In this document: piece after piece, positions 45,121 through 58,099 of the stretch
Numbering within the stretch: the stretch's first letter is position 1
Layout: every line of letters starts with the position of its first letter
DNA from: Cristatella mucedo
Taxonomy: Eukaryota > Bryozoa > Phylactolaemata > Cristatellidae
Assembly: GCA_009760855.2 (NCBI GenBank)
Contig: WPIO01000215.1
Span: 124,001-188,000 of the forward strand
Length of the DNA: 64,000 nucleotides
Direction of reading: 5' to 3'
Position numbers and translations under genes: made by a program
The notes under the pieces: model-generated
The model's input: the letters and a program-made list of their open reading frames with translations, nothing else
Database searches by the model: none
What the model was told of the DNA's origin: nothing

Positions 45121-46144
45121 CTTAAGAATAGGTTAAGTTACAGAATTTACATGGTAAGGAGTTACTGCATAGCTAATTTTGATTGAAAGTTAAAAGACTG
45201 TATCTTAGTAAGCTACCAACATTTACCTCAATGTACCAATGTTAAAATACTTGACACAAGTTGCATACGACATACGATTCAGATCGGTAAACTTTTTATT
45301 TCTGTATTTACATTGCTTCAGGCTTACTTCCGGAATAGGACTTCCATAATCACTTTTTTATAATTTCCTTGTATGCAGATATCATCAAAATTTCAGATTC
45401 CATTTTTAGCATACATTTTTAAAAGTACCCAAAGCAGTTATTCTATTGTTGGGTAAATTGTCTCAGCATTTTATTGATATCAACCCTCAAGTTAAAATAT
45501 TTTTTACAGCATGCTAAGAGAATAAAATGTTTCCATAGCTACGTGGCATATACTGAAAATAAAGCTGACCAAATGACTAGAAGTTGGGTAAATGCTGCAA
45601 GAAATACAGTGGGTGAGTTTTCAGCTTCTACGTACATGTTTTCGAGAAAAGGGATGCAGTCAAGTCTGTATTAGTGAGCTCAATGATTCGGAAGCACAGA
45701 TCAGGATTCAAGATTGGTCAAGGCACCATCATACAAAGGCATGCTAGTACAAAAATGTCATTCCATCTAAGCACTCATCTGATCTGTTCGATATCGTCAA
45801 TTAAGAGAACTAAAACTTTAGCAAAGCATATACGTTCATAGAATAGCGATTCGTTAACCAAGGAGATTCGATAAGGCAAAACAAACATGATAAATTGCAC
45901 ATAGCATGGCTGGGTGCAAATGCTATTGGCAACGTTTTGCAACTGATTCAGCAGCTGAGATAGGGATCGTGGGTAATGAATATGCCCACAACGCCACGGT
46001 ATAGTGCCTCTAAAAAGTCATCTCTGTCTTGCCTGACCTCCATACAGTGGTGAGGCCGAAGAGGCGGGGCAATTGCCCCATTAAGTCTAGTGGGGCTGCC
46101 GTGAACGACTTGGTCATAAAAATCCGGCTCCTTGCTTAGAAGCG
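45121..46144. other. AT-rich unassigned tract
   Basis: No exon, repeat family or RNA gene recognised. Confidence 0.4.
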
Positions 46145-46890
46145 ATATATAATAATAATAATAATAATAATTCACTTGATAAAGCGCCCTCAGAGAACTC
46201 AATCTCTCTCTAGGCGCTTTACATTTGCTGTAAAGTGAAATGCAATTGAATGGTAAGTAAAATCATGCTTGAAAAACAAACGAGATGAATAATATGGTTA
46301 GGGGTGACATGCACAGGGTCAGCATGCAAATGTGGTTAGTGGCAGCATGCACAGTGTCAGCACGCATAAGCACATCAAAGACGAATCACAGGGACCCACT
46401 AAATGCTGTCCTAAATAGGTGTGTTTTTAGGTTCCTTTTAAATGTGGTCAGGTCAGGGGATGTTTTGACGCAGGTCGGGAGGCAGTTCCAGGCTTTGGGA
46501 GCATATGAACTAAATGCACGGTCTCCAAAGGATTTAAGGTTTGTATGAGGTATTTCTAGACTGTTGAATTCCGTGAAGCGGGTGGTACGATGCTTGGCCT
46601 GATGGGGTAGTATATCTGACAGATAGGCTGGAGTCATAGAATGAAGGGACCTAAAAGTGAGCGACAAAACCTTGAAGTCAATCCGTTGCTTGACTGGTAG
46701 CCAGTGCAGGTCGGCGAGAAGTGGAGTAAAGTGGCAACTGCAACGCTCACGACAGACAAGCCTAGCTGCAGAGTTTTGCACAAGCTGCAATCGCCTGATC
46801 GCACATGCTGGTAGGCCAGTAAGCAGTGAGTTGCAGAAGTCAAGACGAGATGTCACGAATGCATGAACTAACTTGGACGTGGTATCTATA
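46145..46890 (-). mobile_element. LINE-B, best copy (RT C-terminal region and 3' UTR)
   Basis: Minus-strand ORF of 156 codons at 46386-46856: [49 protein letters not shown] and [20 protein letters not shown], to a stop. This is the conserved end of a CR1/L2/Jockey-type ORF2. The 3' UTR follows (46386 down to about 46150) with the tail hairpin and (TAA)n as seen on the plus strand. The RT core is absent. Confidence 0.9.
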
Positions 46891-46924
46891 TATTTATATC
46901 TATCTATCTATCTATATATATATA

Positions 46925-46960
<36 letters not shown>
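46890..46960. repeat. (TATC)/(TA)n microsatellite
   Basis: TATC units followed by pure TA, at the end of a SINE-A copy. Confidence 0.95.
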
Positions 46961-46961
<1 letters not shown>

Positions 46962-47125
46962 CATTTGTATAGCACTCCAAGAGAACTTAATTCAGGCCCT
47001 TAACAAATGCTAGACTTTTAACTCGGCATTTAACATATGCTCGAGGTCGTGGGCTCTAGCCCACGACCTAGGCCAGACTTTGGTCGGGGTGAGCACCTAC
47101 CACTAGGGCCAAACCAGCACATCGA
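46960..47125 (-). repeat. SINE-A copy with rearranged B-box region
   Basis: Reverse tail (gtatagcactccaagagaac), then at 47043-47068 aggtcgtgggct and agcccacgacct form an inverted repeat around two bases, and the head end gggccaaaccagcac. Confidence 0.65.
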
Positions 47126-47449
47126 CATGGGTCGTCCTGGTCGCCGAGAGGAGCTACGGGAGCAGGCTTTAGGGTGGATTCTTTTCACCGACTCAAATAG
47201 CAGCTTAAAACCAAGCCAGAAGGTTATGGAAAGAAGCCAGCACAGCTTTATTCTTATCAATACAAACGCCAAGCCTTTAAAAAAATCCTATTTGCTCTTC
47301 CATTGTGCTTTTAATATCTCGAACAATCCCCAGTGCCCATCCTGCCTCGACACAATCAGAAACAGATATCCAGCAAAAATATCTGCATCATGCAGGAATT
47401 GGTCACCAATCTTGACTGGCGGTATATCAGGGCTGCCGAAGCAAGTATA

Positions 47450-48490
47450 GTTCGTTTATGCTAATGCCGTGTAAGATAGAGGACATTAGTAACATCAGGT
47501 TGATGCTTACTTAACGCAGACTAATGGTTCTGCTACTTTTTGTCACTCTAACGGTAGCCACGAACCAGTAACCGTAACCCAGCAGTGTTTATTTGACTAC
47601 TGAAGAGATCGTTTGCTTAATTTAGAATTCTGTTGTTCTTCTCTCAGCCATCTACTCAGAATGCTGCTCCTGCTGTAGATATTGCACCGGCACTCCATCA
47701 GAAGCAACCCGGATGTATAGTCTCAGCACAGTAAAGTGTCGAACTGAACTCGGCATCATTGACAGCATCAGTACAACTAGGTCGAGCAATGTCCGCCCGG
47801 TGGCTCTGTTGTCCACAGGGGCACTCTCAGCATCGAGATCGAGATGCCAGGTCGAAGCATGCCATTAAGAAGTAAGACTTCAACGTTGTCAATGAGATCC
47901 ATCTCTGGTGCTTGCTTAAGTCTGAGTTCTTTCTGTTGCCTCAAATAGCAGCATCAACTCCAGCCAGAGCTATAAAAAAATGGCACCTTGCCCTTAGCCA
48001 TTCTGGTTTCAGATGCCTCAGTGATTGTAGTATTCCTGCATTAACGAGAAAGAGCACTGCTTTCCGTTTTTTCTTTTGCCTTCATGGCACGGCTCGAAAC
48101 CGATTCACAGCAGGCAGTTTTGGGAACTGGAAGAAAGTCGGACTGATAAATTGGAAACTCTTCGAGCAGCAAGGCAACCATCAGCTGCTTAACACCAAGG
48201 TAATGCTGAAGGCCATTGACCCGACAGAGGCAGGAGGCCCACATAATTACAGGAAAGTATGCTATTGAGAAACTGCTAATTGCTAATCGCTGGAAATCGA
48301 ACAAGGATCAGTCGATGCAATACTATTCCTTATGAGCCCCAGCCTGCTCTGATGGAGCCAGGAAAAGTGGTTCGATTTGCCCCACCACAGCAACGTCACT
48401 GATCTTCCCACGTTCACTTCGGCTTGCCTCTATAGCACTGAAGAGTCCTAACCCAAAATGCCACGATAGCCAAGCATTTAGAAGGACGTC
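47450..48490. other. Unassigned tract
   Basis: An open frame at 47912-48268 on the plus strand has no recognised motif or splice borders. No repeat family recognised. Confidence 0.35.
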
Positions 48491-48494
48491 ATTC

Positions 48495-49075
48495 AGGCAC
48501 ACACTTCTCGCCGACCTGCACTGGCTACCAGTCAAGGAAAGGATCGACTTTAAGGTTTTGTCACTCACTTTTAGGTCACTTCATTCTTTGGCTCTAGCCT
48601 ATCTCTCAGATATACTCCCCCACCAGGCCAAGCATCGTACCACCTGCTTTTCGGAATCTGAAGGTCTAGAAATACCTCGTGCAAACCTCAAGTCCTTTGG
48701 AGACCGTGCATTTAGTTCGTATGCTCCCAAAGCCTGGAACTCCCTCCCGACCTGCATCAGAACATCCCCTGACCTGACCACATTTAAAAGGTACTTAAAA
48801 ACACACCTATTAAGGACAGCATTTAGTGAGTCCCTGTGATTCGTCCTACATGTGCTTATGCATGCTGACACTGTGCATGCTGCCACTAACCACATTTGCC
48901 TGCTTACCCTGTACATGTCACCCCTAGCCAGGCTATTCATGTGTATCAAGCATTATATGACTCACCATTCAATCGTGCTTCCCTTTGCAGCAAATGGGAA
49001 GCACCTAGAAGGAGGTTGAGTTCTCTGAGGGTGCTTTATCAAGTGCATTATTACTATTTTTATTTTTATTATTCG
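48495..49075 (+). mobile_element. LINE-B 3' part, well preserved
   Basis: Forward frames read [59 protein letters not shown] and a terminal FKRYLKTHLLRTAFSESL, then 3' UTR, tail hairpin (gggaagcacctagaaggagg) and (ATT)n-like end. Confidence 0.88.
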
Positions 49076-49079
49076 CAAG

Positions 49080-50500
49080 CGCCTTGGTGACGAACATGCC
49101 GACCTTAATGAATACACTGTGACGAGTTAGGCCAGCGATCCCAGCAAGATGGATCAGGTGGCCCTTGTAAGATGCTTCGTTCAAGTCAAGACCAGAGTTC
49201 AGCAAGACTCGGTGACCTTAGGCATATTACAAATATCCGTGCGAATACACTATGCACTACCACCGTCGACACTCAGGCGATCTAATGTTCTCATGGTGAG
49301 GTCAATCGGAACGGCGAGATTAATGATCTGAAAGCTTTGATCAAGCTCCTGAATGAGTCGGCATTCTAGGGCATTGTTGGGTCGTATGTTGCAGCTAGCA
49401 GTGGTATCGACCTGCACAGATGATGTTGCTGGTGCTGCTCTCTACTTCGAATCAGTCAGCATCATCAATGTGACGGTGGGATCTTGCAAGAGCAGCTTCG
49501 AGCTGCTCAGTGAGCAGACATGACATCCACCCTACATGACAAGATCAATGAGCTGCACATTGAGACTGAGCCACGTGGTCTAGATCCCGAGACTGCACTG
49601 GTGAGTCCAGAAACTCATTTTGGTGAGACCTTCATCCCTTGATCAATTTTTTCAACGAGACCGTTGAAGTGGTTAAGCACACCGAAGAAAAACATTAGAC
49701 GCCTGAGCGTTGAATCAAGGCGACATGTCGCCACGAACACATGTTTTCAATCAAGTTTGCCTTAATCTTACATTCCAGTGAGATTGCCAGTGATTTTGCA
49801 CGAGCCACAGCAGTAGTTGCAAAAACCTGATCATGATATTAGCAATGCCTTGCACCCTTGCACTTGGTCGCTAATACGGATGTAAACAGGATGCTGGCTA
49901 TGATGATATGCTGACACAAGTGCAGAATTTCTGTCAGGATCGTGAGACTGACATGTCCGGCATAACCACCAACTGCACCCAGTGCAATGAGCAAGCTAGT
50001 AGCAACTAAGACTTCTTTGGTGTCAACATTATTCAACACCAAAATTTTGAAGATACTGTCAGAATTTGACTTTCGATTTGACAATTATTCGATTGAGATG
50101 CTCTAACAGGCAGCTTGAATCTTGTCTCATCAACAGATCTCTGCGTTCAATGTCGGCAACTTTGCCGAGCTTGCAACCAAATTCTACAATACCGAACTTC
50201 CAGAAGTTGAGCCACTCCAATCTTCTTGAAACAGTAACTTTGGAAATTTTGAAGTGAAATGACTTTAGATTCGGCACCGAAGAGCTTCTGGATGGTTCTT
50301 GATTTTGTAGTCATGACGGCAGAGCCCGATCTTGCCAAAGCCGGCTATGACTTGCTGCACAATCTGGTACAACTCAGTCTGATCCTTCCGGCGTCAACCT
50401 TCAAGGCCGAACGTGTGACTAGCTTATTCAAAACTATCAAGACAAGACTCAAACGAATATGGCTTCAGATTACCTCGACGCCATAGAATTAGATGCTTAG
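49080..50500 (-). pseudogene. Tract of broken coding-like frames
   Basis: On the minus strand several protein-like stretches occur in changing frames, for example GKIGLCRHDYKIKNHPEAL, LEWLNFWKFGIVEFGCKLGK, RRDLLMRQDSSCLLEHLNR and IRPNNALECRLIQELDQSFQ. Stops and frameshifts break them. I do not recognise the source; an old retrocopy or decayed transposon are both possible. Confidence 0.2.
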
Positions 50501-50689
50501 AAGAAAAAACGGCTGCTGTGGTGATGAATGACCAGATCATCCTATACTTTCAATTATGAGCAGGATTAAGCACGTCTGTAAGGACTTGCACCCATTAAGT
50601 GCACTTCTTTTGTAGCAGATAACTTAAGCTCAGGAGCCATTACAAAACATATGTAACTGCATCTACAAAATTGTGTAAACTATACATGT

Positions 50690-50770
50690 GTGAGCGGGCG
50701 TGGGCGTTCGTGCGTGCATGTATGCTTGTGTGTGCAGGCGTGCGGGCGTGCGTGCGTGCGTGTGTGTGCA
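50690..50770. repeat. (TG/CG)n-variant repeat
   Basis: Alternating GTGC/GTGT/GGGC units; the Ala/His/Thr frames over it are artefacts. Confidence 0.8.
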
Positions 50771-50844
50771 TAGATAGACTTGAATAGGTATGGGTTTTTG
50801 CATAAGATAGTCTAGCATAAAGTTTCTGCAGTTGTACTTTCAAA

Positions 50845-51070
50845 TAATAATAATAATAATAAATCACTTGTTAAAGGACCTCAGAGAACTCAGTCTTTTT
50901 CTAGAAGCTTTACATTTGCTGCAAAGGAAACACGATCGAATGGTAAGCGGTATCGTGCTTGATAAACAACATGACTAACGAGGTTAGGGATGACATGCAC
51001 AGGGTCAGAATGCAAGTGTGGTTATGATTAGTGGCAGCATGCATAAACACATTAAGGACGAATCACAATC
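50845..51070 (-). mobile_element. LINE-B 3' end fragment
   Basis: (TAA)n, reverse tail (cagtctttttctagaagctt), gcaaaggaaacacgatcgaa, ggttagggatgacatgcaca and attaaggacgaatcaca. Confidence 0.8.
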
Positions 51071-51578
51071 ACGATTCAAATGCTTTAACGTACGATTTTG
51101 CCCTTCGTCGCTCTCTCATTTTGTTTGTAAGTCATATGTAGCACAAGCAAGACCAGTCATCTGCAAATTTGATGCAGCTGATCAGGCACATACCATTTGG
51201 TTCGCATTCTTCGGGTTTGGGTTCACTGCATCGATTCTCTTGCATGCTGAAACATAGCACCATGTTTATCATCAGAAAGTCAGTGGAGCAGCAGGCATCC
51301 AATGGAAAACGATGCCAATCACAGGTAGGAGCGCAGCGGGGGAAGCGATCATGTGCTGGGCAGCAGCAGCAGCATCAGCAGCTGGACTGGCTGCATAAAG
51401 ACTAGTCGAACCCAGTACCAAGAGGGATAGCCTGTTGTAAACAATAAGACTAAGGCAAGTAGAACTACACAAGTATAGTGTACCTCACAATGACTAACCT
51501 TGGCTGTAGTGCACAAACTATCTCAAAACACGTTAATCTCCTTGGTAAGAAAAAAAAGTAATCGTCAGTGCAAATAAG

Positions 51579-51679
51579 CCCGAAAAGTAGCCGATAGTTT
51601 GAGTGCTATAGTGTGTAGGTAAATTAAAAACCCGAAAAGTAGCCGATAGTTTGAGTGCTATAGTGTGTAGGTAAATTAA
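51579..51679. repeat. 52-base tandem duplication
   Basis: The unit starting cccgaaaagtagccgatagt occurs twice back to back; the second copy starts at 51631, and I see no mismatch over the shared 48 bases. Confidence 0.9.
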
Positions 51680-52118
51680 GAAAAGTAATTATTAAGCTAC
51701 TCACCGGCCACGAATGCATGCCTCTCTGTTGCCTGGTGATTACAGCAAGCAGGAGCAGGACTACACCTCCTCATTCCAATGCAGCCTGCGCACCTTGGTG
51801 GGCACAGTTGGATGGCTAATCTTACGTCAGGCCTTATTTAGAGTTCCTTGTCTCTCTGCCTGGGCTCAAGGCTCGAGAGGCAGCAGCAGTCACTTGGCTA
51901 CTGTGCGACTCGCAAAGTGAGACAGTGAGACGATGGCGGTACAGAGTGGGTTAAGTAAAGCGATGCACGGATCAGAGCTCGAGCAGCCACAGCATCAGGA
52001 ACAAGGACAAAATTGGTATTTCCATGGTATTGATATCTGCTCGCTGGCTTGTTAACCAGCAGCACTGTTGAAGCAAGCAGCTTGTGTGTGTGTTTGAGAG
52101 AAATAGCAAGAGATAGGA

Positions 52119-52120
<2 letters not shown>

Positions 52121-52184
<64 letters not shown>
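52121..52184. repeat. (GA)n microsatellite
   Basis: Pure GA run. Confidence 0.95.
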
Positions 52185-52187
<3 letters not shown>

Positions 52188-52669
52188 CAGTTGCAAGGGG
52201 CTGGGTGGGAAGGATGAAGATTTTGGGCTATTTAACTAGTGCAGGTTGTCTAGTTTACCCATGGCACCAGTCGCAGCAAAACAGACGTGCAATGCAGTGT
52301 CGGCACCACCATCGGGTGGGGGCCATCCTGGCGAGTAAGCTGACCGAACTGCCTCATAGTTCAGGCACAGACCAAGGCCATGCATGGGACAAAAGGGACG
52401 GATATGCAGCCTTTGTCCATTAGCATCGTTGCCGAGGGATGATTCAAGCTAATGCCAGCAATGTAGCCCCAGTAATTCAATGAGGTCCCCATCAAAACAT
52501 GACATATGCCCTAGGGGTGTGTGCTTTGCATGCTTACCTGTGCATGATTTAATGCACATCACAAACCATGGGTCCCATTAACCTTCGACCTTGAGGATGC
52601 TCTAGCCAGCTTTTGCATGCATGCTCAAGTATCATGCTACTGGGTTTTTACATGCTGGTCTGTGCATAA

Positions 52670-52905
52670 TAAGGATAATAATATTAAGGACAATAATAAT
52701 AATGCTGACAATAACTTTCGCAGAGCATCCAGGAGAACTCTGTATATCTATTTGGGTGTTACAACTCAACTGTGAGAGAAGCCTTAATCAATAATTAATG
52801 ACGTTCCTTGTCACTAACTCTTGGTTATTGCTTCTATTGTTGCGGGTTTATAAAGCACTGATAGAGATTTGGTTCTCTTAGGCTGCAGAACGAAAGACAC
52901 TTAAT
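52670..52905. repeat. Decayed LINE-B/SINE-A tails
   Basis: A reverse tail at about 52680-52790 (gcagagcatccaggagaact) and a forward tail at about 52845-52905 (taaagcactgatagagattt, ggttctcttaggctgc). Confidence 0.45.
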
Positions 52906-53017
52906 TATGATTATTGTTCTTTTGCTATCACTATCACAGGCTCAGCCGGAGTCTCAATCGGAAGCTCAGTCACGTCCAGCCGTGGTACCGAATGCACGTG
53001 CTTTTGTCTCCACTTAC

Positions 53018-53135
53018 TGACAGATTCGATGACCCTGGCCAGCAGGACGCCGTCGCACAGATCTCTCTGCAGGTCACGGAGTGTTGCCGCACAGCCGGCT
53101 TTCTCCAGGTAATGATTTGCCCAGTCAGTGTAGAT
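53018..53135 (-). CDS. NAV: NAV CH domain, N-terminal part
   Basis: Acceptor gcactttgacag at 53136 and strong donor GTCA/gtaagt at 53017; 118 bases, phase 0 in, phase 1 out. It encodes IYTDWANHYLEKAGCAATLR followed by DLQRDLCDGVLLARVIESV. This matches the opening of the CH domain of NAV2, NAV3 and UNC-53 (IYTDWANHYL, DLQQDVTDGVLLAQII) nearly residue for residue, and is the firmest family identification in the window. The preceding N-terminal exon, which must end in phase 0 and hold the start codon, was not identified between here and 64000. Confidence 0.93.
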
Positions 53136-53641
53136 CTGTCAAAGTGCAACAGCATAATGTCATATGCAAGCCGATGCACAGGGCAGCTGTGGCACTTTTC
53201 GGGCCGGAGACAAGTGCCGTCCAACCAAACCTTGCATTATAATATTGGGTGAATAAAAACAATGTATACCTGAATGTAGCCTGCATAGTCCACCATGTAA
53301 CTTCGACTGTGTAATTTAGTTGCAGGGTTTTCTTTCTACTTGCATATTTATTTACCTTGACAAACAGGTATAGACTTATACCTGTACAGTATATTTAGAG
53401 AGCAGTAGCTAATTTAGCTATCAATATTTGCACCTTGCAATCATGGAATGCAATCTGTATACATTAGAAGCAAAGATTGGCTTCTTCAATAGGTTTAGTA
53501 ACAGCATAGCAGATGAAATTTAGCAGCCTCCACACACATGCCGAGAACACTAAAGAATTCACTGTTGCAGAATTTCACGACCCGATGTCATGAAGTGGGA
53601 GCAACCAAGGCTAGTTCAAGATCTTGTAGTGAGGTTTGAAT

Positions 53642-53645
53642 CTGT

Positions 53646-53707
<62 letters not shown>
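53642..53707. repeat. (TG)n microsatellite
   Basis: Nearly pure TG run. Confidence 0.95.
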
Positions 53708-53708
<1 letters not shown>

Positions 53709-54442
53709 TGTGTGCTTCTTTGCATGCAAGCATGAGTATGACAGGCGCACACTAGTGTGTGGGAATGCTTAGCCTGGTTGGTGCTATTTTCCAATAGCTG
53801 CCTCGTGAGCATTGCCTCTAGTTATTCAAAGGCAACCAGAGACGGCAAGAAGCTGATGCAGTGCTTGCAAAGCACAGCCGATTGTGCCCTGCTGGAGCTT
53901 GGCTAGGTCTAACAGTAATGGAGACAGCCAGAAACCAAGGCAGGGCAGGGAGATAACAGCAGCAGTAGCTGCTGTTGCTGCCAATGTTAGCAGGAACCAG
54001 AGGCCGACCCCGAGAGTGAGGCTAGTAAGCGAGTGAGGTATCGTTAGTAGGTAAACAGTGTGTGGCTCGGTCAATTAGCGATTATTGGTATCCAACTGGG
54101 GTAGAAATAGCCGCTGACACATAGTCTTCCGTTATGAATTTCGTGTGGGTGTGTGGGCGCGGCCCCTGCAGATGCAAGTGAGTAGCAGCTGAAGCTAATT
54201 GCGTGGCACAAATTGCTTTGACATGCAGTCGGTGCTACAACTGCCATATATTTCCTTGCAGGTGAGATTTTACAATGAGGGTGGGCATTGGCAGGTCAAT
54301 AACTTAACTTGCACTTAAAATCACATCCCTGATCAGGTGAAGCTTTCATGTGGCACACAATAAAGAAAAATGGAAGAGCATTTCACTGCCTAGCTACCAG
54401 ATCAGCAGTCGGATCAAGCTAACGGCCCTTCCCATCCACAGA

Positions 54443-54755
54443 CAAAGAGAGAGAGAGAGAGAGAGAGACAGACAGTCAGACAGACAGACAGACAGACAGA
54501 CGGACGGACGGACGGACGGACGGACGGAAGGACGGACGGACGGACAGACAGACAGGCAGACAGATAGATAGGCAGAGATACAGAGAGACAGAGAGAGACA
54601 GACAGACAGACATACAGACAGACAGAGACAGACAGAGAGACAGAGAGACAGAGAGCCAGAGAGACAGAGAGACAGAAACAGAGAGACAGGGAGACAGAGA
54701 GACAGAAAAACTGAGAGACGGAGAAACAGAGAGGCAGAGAGACAGAGAGAGATTG
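54443..54755. repeat. (GA)n/(CAGA)n/(CGGA)n compound repeat
   Basis: GA run, then CAGA units, about twelve GGAC-type units, then a long imperfect CAGA/GAGA region. Simple-sequence expansion with point variation. Confidence 0.95.
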
Positions 54756-55703
54756 CATGCTTCTCAAGACGACCACACCAAACAGACGCAAACACAACAA
54801 GATAAAATTTGTACACACTCACACACACATGCACACGCACACACGTGTGCAGGGGCGCCACGTATTTAATACGCCGACATACAAGCATACACATGCAAAC
54901 ATTCTTATGTGTACAACTTGTGCTACAGAGGCACCGGAAGCTTTCAGGACAGCAATTGATGACGGCAATTGAGCATCGACAGCATGGCTGTGCCTGAGCT
55001 ACTCAGGACTAATCTGATCAGCTGACACACATCCATGTGGTTGATCTAATGAGGCTTTGGCAAAGCCCTTTCACTTTGCAGACTTCTTGGCTTCGTGGAT
55101 GATAAGCACTAGTCCGGCGCCCGAGGGAAGGGATGAGTGACAGAGCAGCACCAGAGCCAGCTACACCACTATGGTAGGGCTAAATCAATTCTACTGCCAC
55201 CGATGTCACGCTAAACACTTGGCTGTGTGTGAGAATCGTATCTGCAGAGAACTGCTGTTCCGCTCAACCATGGGCTCAACCAAAGCCAAAAGTAAAGCCA
55301 GGCTTCTCCTAGCCATGCTAGGGAAGAAAGTGGCCTCTTCTTGTCTCTTTTCATCGGTGCTTAATAGCTATTTCTAATGTGTTCGTTAGAGATGTGAGCC
55401 GCTTCAAAGAGCTCCACAGAACTACTGAACTGCAGCCTAAGCACTGGCTTTAGGTAAGCCTTGGCACGCGGCGGGATCTCTCTAGGGATGTAGAGTTAAG
55501 CAGGCAGAGCAGCTTTGTAAACCATTTCTGCAGGCAAATGTAGGGAGACAGAACACGGAATGGGCTGTCGATAAGAGTCTCACGATGCAAGTGCAACCTT
55601 TCTTGCCATTTTCTTTGCATCTAAGTCCCTGTCGCGCTCTGCACCGTCGGCCCTGCCATCATGTGCAAAGCCGACGCTTGCAGCTACGGAAAAGGGCCAC
55701 ACA

Positions 55704-55806
<103 letters not shown>

Positions 55807-57879
55807 AGCCGAAGGCAGAGATGCCTGAATGCAGCCGGCACCTGTGACACTTCTACCTTGGGTGCTGACGCCTGAAGTTAGCTCTTCTGCGAGGCCTTTC
55901 TCTTACCGGATTGTGTGAGCACTGAGTCCCGCCGTCAACAACCTGCTACTATGCTCCCTGGGATTCTAGAAGCTCATTTCGCTGGCAAAACACCCGAGGG
56001 AATCCGAAGCTAATGAGCAGTTCCGGGACACTGGTGATGCAAGTGCCGAGGTGGAGAATATTTAGTGACTGTTAGCTGTTAGAGTGGCCAGTGAGAAGGA
56101 GAATTGGGTGTCCCTTCTGAGACCAATCTGAGCTAACAGCATCGATTGTCAGCCAACAGCCGCCTCCTCCAGCCACCTCTTCCAGCTGCCTCTCCCCTCC
56201 CCCAGCCTCCTACAGCACTAGGACCCGAAACTCGTGTGCTAGGTTGTGTGGTTCCTTGGTGACTAGGGGGACCGGAAATAGGATGCTATTTGAAGCCTTG
56301 AAGCCTCATCAGGGCAGCTTGTTTTCTGCTGCTGCTGCTGCTGGCATAGCATGGCCTCATTTGCTCAGCCTCGGCTCTGACAAAAGCCACACTCGGCCGA
56401 CCTTCGGCAGAACATGCAGTGCATGGGGGGAGGGTGAACCACTGGCAAGTGTGCACTGCAAGAAAGTGGATCTGCAGGAGTCATTGCTTGAATGGCTGCA
56501 GCAGAGCTGTCCATGGCCAACCAAGGCTGACTGCTGGACACGAACTTTACCCGGGTTCGGACACAGACGACGATCATGTCCGGCACGTCAAAAGGGGACG
56601 CCAATGCACGGTGAGGGTAAGTAGACCCAGCATTGGCAGACCTCTGCTGTACAGTTCTGGACCGGTGAGCTGACAAAAGGCAAAGGGGGGGGGGTCGCTA
56701 TGAGTAGAGCAAAGAGGTGGTTACGTACAGGCAAAGCTTGAATTCAAGTAACTCACACACTTAATTGCCCATGCACACAGTAGATCTCACTGAATCCATC
56801 GACAGACACGCTCGGCACCTAAAAGCAGTGGCTTCAGCAACTACTGCAGCTAAGCGCCGCCGAAGGCAGGGAGGCAGAAAACAAAAGTCTGGGTAAAGAG
56901 ACAGCAGCGCTAGGCAGTGGCATGCAGCTTTTGTAGTTAGATGACTGTGCGAAATCACGAAGTAAAAGCCAGAGACAATGGAGAGACATCGCCCGCATCC
57001 CTCAGCTGACAGACACACAGGGCTCGCTTGCCATGCTGACCAGCAAACAGCAGCCCTATTGAGAGCAGAGAATTACCCGGCGGCTGGCAGCTGGTGGGCA
57101 GCAGCTAGATCAGCAGCAAGCAGTGACAGCTAGTAGCAGCTAGCAGCAGCAGCTGCTGCAAGCAGAAGCATCGACAAACAGTGGTAGAGAGGGGCAGCAG
57201 ACCACCATAGCTGATAGCAGGGGCTGCTGATGCTGGCTGCTGACCGAACTCCGTGAGAGCTTAACATTGGGCGATCGGTGTTCAATTAGGTTTTTCGGCC
57301 ACCACCCGGCACCCGGTCGGCTGGTCATAGCTGACATGTAGAGAGAGCCAGGCTGGCATCAGGCTAGGATTACAGTTCAAGCACTGAGGCATTGTTTATC
57401 ATGTGTCATGTTTTTCCACCTGCCCTCCTACATTGTTGCCACATCTACTTGGGCCCACTCGTGTAATGGCAGAGACACTGCAGCACTCATTGGCTGATCC
57501 AAGCTAGCCTACCCTGCCTCTCACAGCCACCCATGGCTACTTCGCCCCATACAGATGGCAACCCAACGTCTAACACCCTGCAAGGGGGAGTTGAGGGTAT
57601 TAGCCGGTGCAGGCCTGGGCCTCTCTCCCAGCCGGAGGCACTCTGCCTTTTACTGGCTTAGCTGTCAACTGATGCAGCAGTCAGCAGCTGCTTATCGTCT
57701 GAGTGAGAAGCCGGTGCTCTCCTGCCCTGTGTGCCATCAAGTAATCAATTAGAGCAGCAGCAAAGGCAGCTGCTCAGATCTGCTGCAGCTGCACTGAACC
57801 GAGGTTCACCGGCACACCTACAGTGCTACTGGCAGCAAGAGTTGCCAGGAAGTCACTATACACAGACCTAGAGAGAACT

Positions 57880-57882
<3 letters not shown>

Positions 57883-57923
<41 letters not shown>

Positions 57924-57926
57924 GGC
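57883..57926. repeat. (GA)n microsatellite
   Basis: GA run with one GG interruption. Confidence 0.9.
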
Positions 57927-58099
57927 ATGTGGTCGACAAGAGTGTTGCAGCTAACACGTAATGGCATACAGAGCACGGGGAGTATATCAGTGTAACTATA
58001 AGGATAGTAATAAAACCTATATATTGTGAATACAATCTCTGAATGTGCTTAATGTATGTGCCTAGGTCTCCAACACGATTCAAATATGATCTGCTAGCT

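Noticed and set aside
54394-54894. Ser/Cys/Leu-rich frames at 54 kb, similar ones at 15.5 kb and 62.5 kb
   Set aside because: Products of CAGA, CT and TC microsatellites.
55171-55377. Plus-strand frame with CHRC...CENRIC suggestive of a zinc ribbon
   Set aside because: Only 68 codons, Cys spacing matches no family I can name, and there are no splice signals.
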